In this document: piece by piece, positions 34,500 through 47,589 of the stretch | Position numbering within the stretch: position 1 is the first letter of the stretch | Layout of the letters: each line of letters begins with the position of its first letter | Assembly (NCBI RefSeq): GCF_037126465.1 | Contig: NW_026999402.1 | Coordinates: 1,426,001 to 1,490,000 of the forward strand | Reading direction: 5' to 3' | Origin: Ornithodoros turicata | Taxonomy: Eukaryota > Arthropoda > Arachnida > Ixodida > Argasidae | Length of the DNA: 64,000 nucleotides | Notes under the pieces: generated by a model | Databases searched by the model: none | What the model saw: only the letters and a program-made list of their open reading frames with translations | What the model was told of the DNA's origin: nothing | Made by a program: the position numbers and the translations under genes

Positions 34500-35330
34500 A
34501 TAATAACAAAGAAGAGGGACCAGGGAAAGGTCAGCCAGACAGGCTGTCGGCTTGCTATTCCCCCCCCAAAACAACTAAATAAATAAATAAATCAGAGCGA
34601 GTACCGAGCTGAGCACAGTCCGGTTCACAGGGCGACCAGTAGGTCGGTTGCAGCGAGGTAACGGAGGAGCAGTCTGGTGACTACGCACTGTCGGGCGCGC
34701 TGCACGGGGCCGAGTAAGGTCCGCAGCGTGAGGTGCAGGCCGAGGTGTGTGAGCTGTTGCTCAAGTGCGGCTCTGGCTGAGGAGTAAAGGCGACAGTGCA
34801 GGAGGAGGTGGGTAGTATCCGCCACCACACCACATTTCGTGCATAGTGGGGAACCTACGTTGCCCATGAGGAACTGGCTCGATGGGGTCTTAGCGACGTT
34901 GAGTCGTAATCGGTGAAGGAGTGAGCTCTCCCTTCGAGAGAGGCTCAGTGTGATGGTGAGCTCCATCTTGGGATCGATGGAATGAAGGAAAGTGCGGGCT
35001 GGGACGGCGCTCTCAGTGAAGAAGCAAGTGTGCTGGGCGCACATGCGGCGTATGTGGAGTCGGCATGACGAGGGTGATAGCGGGACCGATAACAATGGTG
35101 CAGAGGTGTGGGCCTGCTTCGCAGCGGCGTCGGCGGATGTGTTGCCGGGGAGGCCTGTGTGACCGGGGACCCACTGAAGCCAAACGCTTTTGCCCGCGCG
35201 GGCGAGACGGCTGAGGCACTGAACGATGAGCGCGCCAATGTCCTGAACAAGGGGGATCGAGAATGATGACAGCACTTCTAGCGCCGCCTTGCTGGGATGG
35301 ACAGCCAGATCAGGCGCATTTCCTACACAT
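34500..35330 (-). pseudogene. LINE 3' end: RNase H and C-terminal zinc finger
   Basis: The minus ORF encodes VWLQWVPGHTGLPGNTSADA, the RNase H block with GH..L.GN..AD. About 120 residues later comes CTKCGVVADTTHLLLHC, a CCHC finger typical of RNase-H-bearing LINEs (I, LOA or R1 groups). The ORF ends at 34625. A TTTA-rich tail follows at 34576-34590. Reverse transcriptase and endonuclease are absent. 5' truncation near 35330 is usual for LINE insertion. Confidence 0.85.
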
Positions 35331-37940
35331 GCATACAAATGGTGTAGCTTAAATTTTGCTACGATGCGGAAATGAACTTCGACTTTCACTCGAAAAACAT
35401 GTTCACACATGACCTCACATGACCGTGTCAGCAGTGCTGCCGAGCGTTGTAATCGGAAAGTGCCCACTGTGCTAATAAATAATATTTTGCTGGCCATGCA
35501 GAACATTATTTTCAAGATGTGCTCGTTTAGCAGCATGATATTCACGATCTTGGACTACTCCACTGCACAAATGTAACATCGGCCATCCTGCCGTCACCAT
35601 GAAAGCCTTACTCGTGTTTTTTCCTGCACGTAAACCCTGCGCGTGCATTGTTATATTGAAAAAGTGGATATGTCATGCTCCTGGATTTATTTCAATGTCT
35701 GCTAAATCACACACACAGAAATGATGCGAATGGGACACGCATGTAGAGTAGACACATGCATATGTGTTACACACTTACTGCAATTACTTTACCAAATATT
35801 CGCTTGCAGTTTTCTCAGTTTGGGATTTTTAGACTTATCCTCTTATTGCATACAGAGGCTCAATTACTGTGTTACTATGTCGTTGTCGACATTCATGAGC
35901 GTATTCATGAACGTATTCCAACTGATGCATCATTGCTCCTATATCAGTTCAGTGCCTCTTAGTGCCTATTGTTGCTCCGCTGTTTATCTTATGACGTGAT
36001 ATTCGAAGTTCGATTCGATATTCAAAGGGCAATTTTGCAGACATTCTATTCAATTCATATTCGGATATTTCAAGATTCGCACACCTCTACTCATTACCAT
36101 TAAACCTCTTTTGAAGGACAGCAGTGCCTGCGAGATGCCCATGCCTGCGAGAAATATATGCGATCTGCGGCCTCTGCTGGCTTGTCTCTTTCTCCGTGTC
36201 GTCTGCTCGGTGTATCGCTGCTGTTTGCAACACCTCGCGCATCATGCGGTTTGCACGGATGTCTGGTTTCTGTTCTTGTGTCCCGGGATGGACAAACCGT
36301 ACACCTTCAGCGATGAAACGTGCACTGCACTCGCGACAACCAGCACAATCTAATCTACCTGATTCGCGTAGTTGCTTGAGTTTTCAATAGATGGCGCGGG
36401 GCGGCTACCCACCTCTGGGTTGGCGCGTCTGGAGTCCACGGAGTCCGCAAGGTCCGCAGCAATATCTGAAGGCAGCTTGCTGTAAAAAAAAATGCTGAAT
36501 ATACAGCTGAGCTATTTCGTATCTCAAGCGTCCGACTTTCTACGGGTTTGTCATTCACTTTACAGTTCCTTGAAGGACTGAAATGAGCCTCTTGGACAGT
36601 GGCACTGAGCACATCTATTGCTGCCCCCTCGAGCTACATTTGACGAGATTTAACTGACGCACAGGCATACGTCAACATCGCACCTGTTACAGTTGTTTTA
36701 TAAACTACGGTGTCATTTTATTCCTCCTGGTTTATGTCGATTTATGATGTAACGGCCGCTTCCACTTCTACGAATACCATTCCCCTGACTCCCTACTTCC
36801 ATCCTGCTATTCCCTCTTTACCTGCTCAAATCAGAAAGGGCACTAATCAGCTGTCCCGCTCTGGTCATTTGTCGTTTTCCCTATCACGATTTCCTATAGA
36901 CTGCACTCTAATTTACGCATAGGGTTTCCGGTTTTCGGTAGTTGCCGAAAAGCACCGATAAATGTAAGACGGTAAAATTTTCTAAATGTTCGGTGGATTT
37001 TGCACCGATAGGCACCGTATATGACCTTCTCAGGCTTCTCGGTTTTGCACCAAAGAAGGGAATCACTCAAGCAACTGGTGAATTCCTCTTCCCTGACAGG
37101 CAAGAAAGCGGGAAAAATGCGGAACCTGATGTTGGGAAACTCTGCAGTACTGTATGCTAAGTTGACCTTTCTGTCAGAAACCTCAGCATCCTTGTTGAAA
37201 TCATGAAACTGATTAAGTCAGAGCGTACAATAGTAACTGATGTTTCCTACGTGCCTGGACTACGATTGGAAGCGAAACTGCAGATGTGGTGTGAAGCAAC
37301 ACCGTGTTCGGGATTTACAACAGATGTCTACGTAGGTTCAACAAGAGACTACAATACCGGTGGGAAAGAAGCGGACAATGCAACTGAGTTTTTTTTTTTT
37401 GTGCGTGTGTATTTTTGATTCTGGCTAGGACGCGCAGGTGACGCCTGCGTTGTCCGCCCGCTACAAAGGGAAAGGCCGCCAATATCATCAGCAGGAGCAC
37501 GTGGTCACGTGTCATAACAGAACGGCGAAACGGGTGGGTGAAGGGTGGAGGCGAAGGGAAAGGGGGGGGGGGACGATGATGGCCAGCGGAGGAAGCGAGG
37601 CAAACTCTGTGCATTGTGTTGCGTATACGTACAGCACTTCTGGGTGCGTGCAGAATTGAGCAGTGCCGTCGGTATCACACTGTAAATGTTGTGGATCATA
37701 TCCCATATCTATGTGGGCACCGACAGCCCTTTGTTTCTCAGCGGGAGAGATGGTCATGTCGCATCTAACGCGTTGATATGAACTTGAAGTGCTGTGCTAG
37801 CAATAAAGAAATCGAACAAACAAGACATTACGAGGACGAAAGCAATTCGTAGAAGTAGTACGCTTCTCTGCGAACAAACTGAAACCACGCTGATGGAAAC
37901 CGAAACTATATACCCGCACCACTCCTTGCTCCGGCCTGTT
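35331..37940. other. Mostly unassigned; hAT-like end near 36092
   Basis: At 35998-36092 repeated attcgatattc motifs end in gattcgcacacctctact, which resembles a hAT end (complement TAGAGGTGTGCGAAT). No partner end was found. The rest shows no recognised gene. T-run at 37389-37400. Confidence 0.35.
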
Positions 37941-38498
37941 GAGTTCACGTAAAAATAAAACGCCGTACAGAAACAACACACAAATGAGTGACGTAGTGTA
38001 AAATATATATTAGATATTTATTTGTCATATACGTAGGAGATGTTTACATACAACACGCGCAATTAAAAAAGCAAATAGAAGAATTTAGGAAAGGGAAGAA
38101 GTCAAATTTAGCGGAATGAAGCAACCAACGGAAGGCAACGCCTTCCATGCCAAAGGATGGCGGCTCTGTTGTGGTTACGCTGCCTCGAGCAAGTGTCAAT
38201 CACACCATTGATCATCTGCGCGTGGCCGTTCTTTACTCCGCTTGCGGTGCTGTTCAGGGAAGACCTTTTCTTGATCTTTCACTCCGGTTTTTCTTCTGCT
38301 TCCGCATGCAAACGGGAACGGGTCCGCCGCATCCATTATCACAACACCGTTCATCCGTGAGGTTTAAGCGGTAGACTTGCTTCCGGTTTTTAATCAGTGT
38401 GTCACACATGCCGTCCCCTGTAGCACGTGTCGTGTAGCCACCTAGTGGCTGGTCGGCATGTTTGGCATACTCGCCTCCCCGTTTTCGTTTGCTCGAAC
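37941..38498. repeat. ~540 bp dispersed repeat, copy 1
   Basis: Starts gagttcacgtaaaaataaaa and ends gttttcgtttgctcgaac. It aligns with 49470-50009 through aaggcaacgccttccatgcc, aaaggatggcggct, ccgcatgcaaacgggaac and taatcagtgtgtcacacatg. The class is unknown: no TG...CA ends or coding domain. Copy 1 has an extra stretch near 38235-38275. Confidence 0.8.
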
Positions 38499-39585
38499 CG
38501 TTTATCGACACTTTTAACCACGTTTCCCTTTTAATTGACCCTAAACTGTTCTCCCCCTGCTTGGCACATGATGTAGTGTCTTACACCGTATCGTCGCGCA
38601 TCCAGGAGTACCACCCAGCCCCATCCAGTCATTCCTGGACTTCATTATCCTTTCTTACGTGCCGTGATATGCGTAACGATACCAGTCCTTACAGTATACC
38701 TTAAAGGAGCACAGAACGCGCGTCAGTCAAGACCATCTATTCAAACCAAGCCGTTAACCTGACTGCTACAACGCATCATGCGAAGTGATTCGCTCGACAG
38801 ATGCATGCATATCGCGGAATTCGATTTTGAAAATCACGACCGTGCGCGATCGTGCGCTTTGACGTCATCGCGGTACAACCCGGTAACTGGTTTGCTTGTT
38901 TGGAGAAGCGTGGTCTGCTACACAGGGAGAGAACTGGTACAAACGAAAAAGAAAAAAGTGCGAGAAGCGCTAGCCCCGATTGGAGCGCGGTTTCTCTTGT
39001 AACTGTGATGACATTACAATCCTCCTCCTCCTCCTCCTCGTTTCGGTCTGCAGAGCAAGTTGCGGGAACGCGCGCGCCGATGTTCGGGGGCGTTTTATTC
39101 CAAGAAAAATACTGCGTACAGAGAATTTTTGTGTTAGTTGTCACGTCAAGTTACGTCCTTTTCGTAATTCGCCAGAAACAGTCTGTTGCATGGCTTTCTG
39201 GGCTCCTTTAGTCCTTTGGTTGTGTTCCTTCCGTTTCGTGTACCTGTTAAATCCTCGTCGGTAGGGGCGCCGTGCGCTAGAGCTTTCTGTCGACGACAGC
39301 GGCCCCTCGAGGAGTAACGCGGCGTAATGCCCTGGTACCAGCCAGCAGCGTGGCAGCGTCTTGCAGTGCTGTGCTAGTTTCGTCTTTCGAAATGAGCGAT
39401 TAATTTGAAGCAGCCTGCATTAGAAAGAGAAGATAAAATGGAAAATAATTCTATGTAGTAATCTGCAGCGATAACCAATTTAGTGTGAAAGCGAGGCAAG
39501 TTGCCGTAAAGATTTCGTCCTCTTCGCTGTATGGTCCTTACGGTTCCCGCCGATCACGTATTTGAAAGGGCGCTTTCACCCCCCC
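38499..39585. other. Intergenic, no gene seen
   Basis: A (cct)n run is at 39019-39040. No domain recognised. Confidence 0.35.
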
Positions 39586-39656
39586 CCCTACACGCACGCA
39601 CACACTCGCATGCATACACGCACGCATACATGCATGCATACATACATACATACACT
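39586..39656. repeat. Microsatellite (cacg/catacatg)n
   Basis: Tandem cacgcacgcacacac and catacatacatacatac motifs. Confidence 0.9.
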
Positions 39657-39749
39657 GTCCAATTGCGCTTGTGGAAGGGATGAGAAAGTGATGATGGAAA
39701 AGTGTCCTGGAAACTCAGCAACAGCTCGTAGGCCTTGCATCAGATGTGA

Positions 39750-40075
39750 GGGGTCCGACTATGGCCCGAGAATCTTGGCTAAGTCGAACTGGCGTTGATC
39801 GACGTGCTGGAGAGCAGTTTCCATGAGGGCGCGCTCGCGGTCGTACTGTCCGCAGATCAGGAGGACGTGATGGAGGCCACACACTTCATGTGGAACAGAG
39901 TCTGGACGCGCAGACACCGAGGAGGTGTTTGAAAGCCGGTGTAAAAGCCACATTAAGTCTCATGCGGTGGAATACTGTGGTAAAGGAACGCGGCAATCGG
40001 CGGGGGAGATAGTAAAGCAGAGAGTGGGTGGTGATGTCACGTTGCAATCCATCCAGCCTCCCGCTCAATCCCTTG
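39750..40075 (-). pseudogene. LINE C-terminal fragment
   Basis: Minus-strand frames give RMRLNVAFTPAFKHLLGV, then after a shift GLHHVLLICGQYDRERALME. This is the tail of a Jockey/I-type LINE polyprotein, where a cysteine finger ends in HVLL.C..Y...R. Two frames are needed, so it is broken. No RT remains. Confidence 0.65.
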
Positions 40076-43000
40076 TTTCTAACTCATTTCGTGCGTTTAC
40101 TATATTTGTCAGTGATCAGTTGAGCATCACGATGCGGACTATAGCACAGCAGCCTGCGTGAAACAGTTGCGAAGTACTCCCAATGAAAGACCAATGAATA
40201 TAGTGGAACTTGGCTTAAAATAAGGTCTGCTGTGTGTCGAACAGTATTTATCCATTTTAGTCTGACCTCAAGTTGGCGGCGTGGCGGCAAAAACTGGCTG
40301 ACTGGCTTTTGGAAGTATTGTCTTCTTCAATGTACAACTTGCATGCGAACACAGGGAAATACGGGACGTATTTGTCCTCCCAGAGCTGCTTTTCGCAACC
40401 CGTCATCATTTTATGTAGGTGCATTCTGATCCCTACGATCTTATTATCGTGGCAAAATCTTGCGATCTCGGTTTATAAGTGTTTCTTTGCTCCTTCCTAT
40501 TTGTGAAAAAAAAAAAGAAAAAAAGAAAAGTCATGTGTTTCTGTTTCTTCTTAACACTTGTCGATTTTTTATATTTTTTGCATAGTTTATGTTGTGTTTT
40601 TTCTTTTGCGTAATATTTGTGGCTGCTTCTATGTTACAGTTTGCAACAATGTGTCTGATGCTAGTACGCATATACGAAGGCCGCTGTGGCCGTTCTTTAG
40701 CACTAATAAACCTTTATTATCATTACATATCAGTTTTCAAACAAAAAACACGCCTTATTTGTAACCTGAAAAAACTAGTTCACTGATTGATTTTTATTAT
40801 TACGACCGTGTGCGAAATGCAGGTACAAATACGGCGGCGTGCATTGGCAAACTCACCCGAAGTAAATGTTCGTCTTTACTTGAGCAACACGACTTGAGAC
40901 GACAAAATGTTTTGTTACTTTCGGTATATGCGAGGAGGTTCTTGAGGAAACATTTCATTAATTTTTTAAAACTAAAGCAAGCTTCATTGTGGAAAAAGAA
41001 AACAGCCGCTTTTTGTTTCACACACACGGCCACTTGTGTTCAAGTGGCTTTGGCAGGTATGAAGTAACCATTTATTTTCACTTCCGCGGTGTACAGTCAA
41101 GCAGGATAGCTGCCTCTCGAGGCAAGTTAAACAATGACGTTATATAGCGGACTCGCAGCGGTTACGCGCAGGGACGAGTAAGAATGAGTTATTCAGCGGA
41201 AGGAGAACCCCTGAAAGCGCAAGACACTGTTCCGCTGGAATGGGCAGGCTTGTACCATGTTCACCACTACACTTCATCGCCACGGCCGAGATGGCTGCTT
41301 TTTCGTAGATGCTGCTGTTCTTGGTCGCGTCACAGCCGGCGACAAGACACTCTCGCACGACCGTCCTGACCTGAATTGGGAGTCGTCGTACCGGGAAGTC
41401 GCGAAACAGCTTCGGAGCTGTGACATCCGACGTAACGCGATCTGCTGGTATCACGCATGGCGCTTTGTGGTCTCCGCGACGTATGGGATGAAACAGTGGG
41501 TACTGTGTGGACGACGCAGTCCAGGACTGTTGGGAGTCCCACTGTCCGACTTGGGAGCGTGGTCACGCTTCAATGTAGTCGCCGCGACTGCGTTCCATTG
41601 ACGTTATGTCCTTGGCTTCGTTGTCCACGGGTCTCGAGGTGCAGCCTGAGGCCGACGGCCCCTCACCACTTGGTGGCAGCGTCTCTGGAAGCGCCTACAA
41701 CGGCGCCGAAATATCACCGGCTTGTCTAGGCAAATCTGTCGGTAACCATAGTTCTGCAGCGTCCGCTTTGGGTTCATCATCTAGCTCGTTCAGCGGGAAT
41801 GGCTGTACGGAGGGGGTGGTTTCCAGTAACCCGATGTCCTCCGCGCCGTTGTTGCTGGGCTCATTTTGTAACTAGTTATGTGGGAATGATTCTTCGGAGG
41901 GGCTGGTTTCCACCAAATCTGTGTCCTCCGTGCCGCTGGTGTTGGTTCGGTGATGTCCTCGGGAACAGCAGCGATGACGGCGGAACGGTCGTCGGCAGGT
42001 CCCGACTGCTCTTCCGCGATATCTGATCCAGATTGGATCTCACACGAGAACAGACCTGTAAAGAGGGTGAAGAGGGTGAGGGTGATTTTGTTCTCCAGTG
42101 CTCGAACAAGTACCGAGGCATTCTGTTCAGGGACAAGCAAGCGTCCCGCAGCTCAGATTCTGAGCGTCACCATAGTAAAACATCGACAGCAGGGTTACAG
42201 CGGCAAGGTATGGTTCGACTAGATAGCACGAAACACCTTGTAACTCAACGTGCACTGCACTTGTCGAAACTTGTGACACCGCATTCCAAGAACACTAATT
42301 GCCACAGCTTCGAGTCACATATACAGTGACGTCCCCTTCTACAAAGGTCTGCTTCTTGGGGGAAGCAACGCTGTCAAAGGAAAGCAGAGGACACCGCTCC
42401 TACGGAGAGACACTGCCGAACATGTCAAATAAAGTTTTATGGCTCTCAGCTTTGTGTGCAAGGCAAGCCCAAGCGACCGCTTGACGTGTCTCTTCCATGT
42501 TAGAAAACCGGACAAGTTTGTTATGCTGATTTCGTGCAAAAGCCCAGGTCGTCACAATGAAGCATCCCAGAAGGGTACACGTATGGAATGCTGTTGTGAG
42601 GACGTCCGCTTTCGGAAGGTTGGCTGACCCTTTATTTGTATTATTCTTGTTATTTCTCAATACTGTAGGCCTCTGAGTAGGAGGCCAGCAGTTACTTTAC
42701 TGAAAAAGTAATCGATTACTAGTTACCGTTACGCATGAAATCGCCACGGGCGTCGCTGTTGATCAAGCGACCGCAGCGCCCTCCAGCTAGTGCACGGTGC
42801 CCATACATCGAGAGAATGGCGATTCTCGACACTTTCGTAATTCTCCGTTCGCCACAGTTCGCTCCGAGAGCGCACGCCCGGCCCGGCAGTGAGAACGTTG
42901 CTCTACAGGACTCTGGAGAGCGCCTGTCGTCTTCCCTGGTTTCCCTCTCTCCGCTTAGGGAGTGACGACACGCGAACATGCGAGCTGGTGGCAAGGATTC

Positions 43001-43319
43001 AATACGATAAACCCCCGAGACCAGGGAACGTATAAAAATCATAATGGCCATGGATAAATTTCTGCAAGTGCTGCTACGTTCCCTAGTCGCGGTTTTTCGT
43101 CATATATATTTCTAATGATATTGTGATTGGTCACATCATCAACATCATTTCAACATCATTTCTAGTTCTCCAGACGCCGTTCACTAAGTTGTTCAATTAT
43201 TCTCGCACGTTTCCTATCTATAGGCATCTATTTTCACCATACCTAACCCGCCGGAAAGCTCCTATATCATTTGCCAGCTTGCCGAAAGTTGTTGACCTTT
43301 ACCCTCAAAGATAATCCGC
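40076..43319. other. Intergenic, no gene recognised
   Basis: The A-run at 40507-40530 and the text aataaacctttattatcat near 40706 resemble a LINE 3' end. At 42690-42730 ttacttta...gtaatcgattactagttac resembles a hAT-type end. ORFs at 41.1-42.3 kb overlap on both strands and show no domain. Confidence 0.3.
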
Positions 43320-44030
43320 TTAACTGCATTCGGCGAACTGGGATTCGGCAGATCTGGATGTGACCGTCTCAACCGGTGTCAAAACTCCATTGACGGTCTA
43401 AGTCTTCCTCGACCGGTTTGCATAATGCGGACGGAATCGGCCTAGGTTTCAAGAATTTGGGACATGCTCCATCTTTCAAACGCATTTGCACCTTGACTTT
43501 AGCACACCTTCCTAGACCATTACGAAACAAAACTGCTGTACTTATTTCTTTTCAAACCGTGGGATGCGTCATCAAGAAGCCCAACGAAAAGACAATTCAG
43601 GTTCAGTCCTAGCTTCTGAATCCACACTCTTCAAGGATGTGCTTCCGACCCTCCCAAGACACTTCCCCCATACCTTAATATTTAATATGGATTTCGTGTT
43701 TGTTGAAGCCTTGAAGAATGTCCAGCTTTTTGGTTTTCCAAGCTGAGCCCATGTCCTGTGATCGATCAAAGTATGCCTAGAACCCGTGTCCACTTGCAGC
43801 TCCACGTTCTGACATTCAATGAAACAGCAAATGACTTGGCGACCTCGCTCCTTAGTCATGAAAACATTCGTTACGGCCTTAACCCTGCCTTTAGACCGTA
43901 GGTAACTTTTAGAAGTTTTCCCCTTTCTGCAAGCACGACATTCTTCGTCTTTGAGACGTCATACACTGTTTGTACGATTGGTGCTCCCACACCTGAAACA
44001 TCGAACTGTTGCAGAAACCACTTTGCTGAA
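43320..44030 (-). pseudogene. Gypsy (K02A2.6-like) gag-pol fragment
   Basis: Minus-strand order is a knuckle-like CRACRKGK near 43920, then protease ELQVDTGSRHTLIDHRTWAQ (about 43800-43745), then RT entry text GLGRCAKVKVQMRLKDGACP and KFLKPRPIPSALCKPVEEDL (about 43530-43420). Each is recognisable, but frames shift between blocks. LTRs were not found. Confidence 0.75.
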
Positions 44031-44204
44031 TCTCTGCGATATGCGAAGCATCATGTACGTGGACCCACGACGTCACATACAAGAATAGGCCAGGTTTTGT
44101 TACTATGCCAGATATCCACGTCGCAACTCACAACGGAGCTCACTATGAATACAAGGACGTTTTCGACATAGCGGGTAAGCAACTGTGCTATGGATCAGCC
44201 TCTA

Positions 44205-45477
44205 CACTCTAAACCTGGTACCTTCTAGTAAAGGGTAAAAATTTCAAAATTTTTACCCTCTATTTCAGAAGTTACCTTGTAACCAGTGGGCAATACCCTC
44301 TATAAACGTTACACAGATCACCTATAGATAGAGGTTACTGTCTCCTAACCCCCACACCGACGTAAAAGTTAGTTTCGCCAGGCATGGCTGTCTCTAAGAC
44401 GCTCGCATCTTCACAGACGCTACTGTACAAATGGTGCTCAAAACAAGCTCTCATCAGTGCAGAACGCATACTGTCATTCGGAACATATAGCTATAATATA
44501 CGTAATTCATCTAAGGGCATCCAGTGGCGAAAAGTGAGTGATCACTACATGTACAGATTCACATGCGCAACAAATGAAATAAATAAATAATTGCAACTGG
44601 AGCATATGTATTATTTAATTGGCAAACCTGGAACTACAGCTGAGGCAAGAGCACGAGGACGTCACAATACCAACACTTCAGCTGTGATGAACGATATTCA
44701 GTTTCAAGGAGGTATACTCTTTGCAGTCCCACGTTGTTGCAACTTCCTCTCCAGTACGCCGAAAACATTTCTATTCCTTTCTGATACGTCAGAATGACAC
44801 ATCAGCGACGCGGCTATGCTTAATCGGAAGCACACGAAGAAGTAAAACACAAGGATGATAAAGGACTAAGCAAATAACAGACGTAAGACACACACGTACA
44901 CACTGTGTTGAACCGTTGAACCGTGTTAGAGAGACAGACTGTGCTGCGATTAGTGTTTCTAGACTGTCCAGCAAAAAACGTAACCACGTAACCTTTTTAG
45001 TGAACATACCGTAGAAATACCCTGATAAAGTTCCGTCACTTGACCCTTGTGCATTCCTCACAATTCTGAACACGACCCGCAGTTCGTGCAGACGCAGAGA
45101 CACAATAACGTAACGCACACTGATCGGACACTCTCGTACTGAATGGTTGAATGTGCGGCTTGAACGAGAACGCAGTGACTTTTGAGCTGTACCTTTTATA
45201 CAGGTTACCTTGCAAAGAAACAAGAAAAACAAGCGAAGGAAATTCAAACGTGGAATTGGTTTAGAAGTTACAACGTTCCCATAAAGGGTGCATTTATAAG
45301 TTACGACAATTAGATTTCCGTTGAACCCTGAAGTAACCTCTACTGCTCTTCCAGTGTCGCATTACAAGTTGTGTTTAACCTCTAAATAGAGGTACGTGTA
45401 ACCTCTACGATATTTGGAAATCTACGTCTATATAAAGGTTACACATTGCTAGAAGTTACAATAAAGGGTACAGAGTG
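44205..45477. mobile_element. TA-flanked inverted-repeat element, 1273 bp
   Basis: Ends are cactctaaacctggtacc and gggtacagagtg, with TA outside each (44203-44204, 45478-45479). Inside both ends are many gttacctct and agaggtta motifs and a local dyad agggtaaaaattt near 44234. CACTCT termini recall MITE families A and C. The terminal inverted repeat is short, so the family is uncertain. No transposase domain recognised. Confidence 0.5.
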
Positions 45478-45639
45478 TATATGTGGTGTATGCGCCTTCA
45501 GTGACTGGACGTTGAAGGATGTGATGACAATCTTCCTGTTTTCTATAGCATATTCGACCAAATCGCATGCGTAATCGGAAACCGTTTTCCGTTTGCACAT
45601 GCTTTTCGCTCCATCTCTGCTGTCAGAACTTTGTCGGTG

Positions 45640-45890
45640 GATTCTTAGGTGTGTGCAAAGGTGAAGTCATCGTTTACCTTGGTGGGGTAGATGCCCTCGA
45701 CAGTTGTAGCTCTGGAGAGAGCAACGTACACGAGCTTTAGTGGGTGCTTCCTGTCATAATCATAAACGACTTCATGGTACACACTGCACGACACTTCGAA
45801 CTCGTCTTGCATGAAGTGCTTCGCGAAGTAGGCATGGGTCCCGGGCACATGACGATACCTAGCTTCACGCCGTGTTTCGGTTCTCACGTC
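45640..45890 (-). pseudogene. PIF1-like helicase C-terminal fragment
   Basis: The minus-strand ORF 45887-45645 encodes VVYDYDRKHPLKLVYVALSR and then ATTVEGIYPTKVNDDF. This matches the final helicase motif of PIF1-family proteins (.LVYVALSR..S..GL). In animal genomes such copies are commonly carried by Helitrons. No Rep domain or Helitron 3' CTRR hairpin was seen here, so the carrier is inferred. ATP-binding motifs are absent. Confidence 0.75.
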
Positions 45891-46680
45891 GCGTTCCTCG
45901 GCACAGTGTGACAGCCAGAAAATATTTCAGGGGGTGGGGGGTTCTATTGGGACTTTACATGGAAAGGAGGGTTCTGCCATCGTTTCCCTCTCCCAAATGC
46001 ACTACCAAAGGTACGATTTCGGGGGATTTGCGAATGTGAACGAGTGTGTACGCCTCCGTGTACGCCTAAGAGAGCGAACACTAGTGACGCTTCAGTCAGC
46101 CGTATCACGTGTATTTTACGTCACGTATAGGATAGATACTGGCGGTAGGTGGAATTCTCTGAGGTTTCGGCACCTTGCTTCGATAATTGTTTCGTCGGAG
46201 ATGTCTGCTGTGACGGCTCTCTACTGTTTGGTGTTGCAGTGCTTATATTGAGCGACTGAAAAGGCTCATCAGACTTGGCATGGAAAAAGTAAATTACCGT
46301 CATAGTAGAGTCTGCAGCAAGCACTATGCAAGCACCACTCACTGCCCAGTGCTCGAGTTCACATTGAGTAAGGGCTATGCAGCGAATGAAGCTTTTCTAA
46401 GATCTTGAAGAAGAGATTCCGCTTTGACCTCTTGCCTTATATTACTGACATTGTCATAATTACGGCTGAGGTGGCAAACACAAGTAAACCAGTCTCTTCT
46501 GGACCGCGCTTGTTTGAATTTTCCTTGGATGTGTACACATGCAGGTTATTCGCATGGTTATTTACAAGAAAGGGGTTTGTCACAAGTACGGTGGCGCACA
46601 GTGTACCAGCTAATGTTGATGTTGGCAACAACAACAAAGAAAAAATAATAGAGACAGTGTCGTAGAGTGCCTGATTACAG
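45891..46680. other. Intergenic, no gene seen
   Basis: No domain recognised on either strand. Confidence 0.35.
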
Positions 46681-46684
46681 GCCT

Positions 46685-47560
46685 GGGAAATCCATTAGCA
46701 ACATCCCAGGAGGTCTTCGATGTTTGTGGGGCTTTTCACTTGCACCTGGCGCTGCAGATCCGGAGGCATCCCGAGGACGACCAAGGGGACGACAGATGTA
46801 TCCGGGAGGTTCGGGTCTGCTATCTGCAGAAGTCTTTTTTTTTTTCTTCGAAGAAGTACTCGGTGGTGCTTCCCGACCTGTACTTGAAGGAGAGTGCACG
46901 TTCCCACCTGCCGATGGCATTTCCCTGAAAAGATGTGGGGAAGCTCTTTCCAGGCATTCCTGGTGTCATCCCTGTGTTTCAGTAACCGTAGCTCATACAA
47001 CCACGATCGCGGCATCTTGTCAGGGAAGAGCCCAAGGTGTCTGACTTTTTCCTCGTCCGTCACCCAGTAGTTCTCCTGGCAGGCGTGCTAAAAAAAGCTC
47101 AGCCATTCCTGAGGGCTCGCACCAGTGCAATCAAGGACACCAGGTTTCACGAGCCCGGACCGTGGCTTCCGTGTCATAGCGCCAGCGATGACTCGCAGCA
47201 ACTCCTGCTGCTGTTGGGCTTGTTGCTTCTGGAACGCATGAACTGGCACATCATGCCCTCCACGGAATCCTGTCTCGACGCGTCAGCCGTTCTCTGTGAC
47301 GCTGTTTCGGTGATCCTAGCCGAGATTCGCTCCTGGAAGTCCGTCACCTTCATGTTTATATGGACCGTTCCTTCCTCGCGAATGTACTTCTCTGTAACGT
47401 AGTGTACCATGTCGGGTGTACTCACGGACTACTTCGGGTAGTGGGGCAGGATCCTCCTCGTCAGCTCTCGAGAATGAAGCTCGCGTCCCCAGGGGGCTTC
47501 GTGAAAAATTGAACCCACATTGTGTCCAATCCTGTCGACTGCGCCAAAATGTAGTGTGCC
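46685..47560 (-). pseudogene. Gypsy leader and Gag fragment
   Basis: The minus strand begins with ttggcgcagtcgacaggat at about 47555-47537, a classic Gypsy primer-binding site and leader. An N-terminal gag stretch follows in several frames. Then comes MTDEEKVRHLGLFPDKMPRS near 47063 and LLQIADPNLPDTSVVPLVVL near 46810, capsid-like. A poly-A/T tract at 46827-46842 interrupts it. No complete LTR adjoins: the expected LTR side runs into a CR1 fragment. Confidence 0.75.
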
Positions 47561-47589
47561 TAGATTGCAGTAGGGGCCCAGACAAACGT

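Noticed and set aside
35998..36092. Complete hAT element
   Set aside because: Only one end with cacacctcta-type terminus was found. No partner or duplication.
41140..42230. Host gene suggested by several overlapping ORFs
   Set aside because: ORFs occur on both strands in overlapping frames with no recognised domain and no consistent splice sites.
42690..42730. hAT end (gtaatcgattactagttac)
   Set aside because: Looks like a common hAT terminus, but no opposite end or target duplication could be found.
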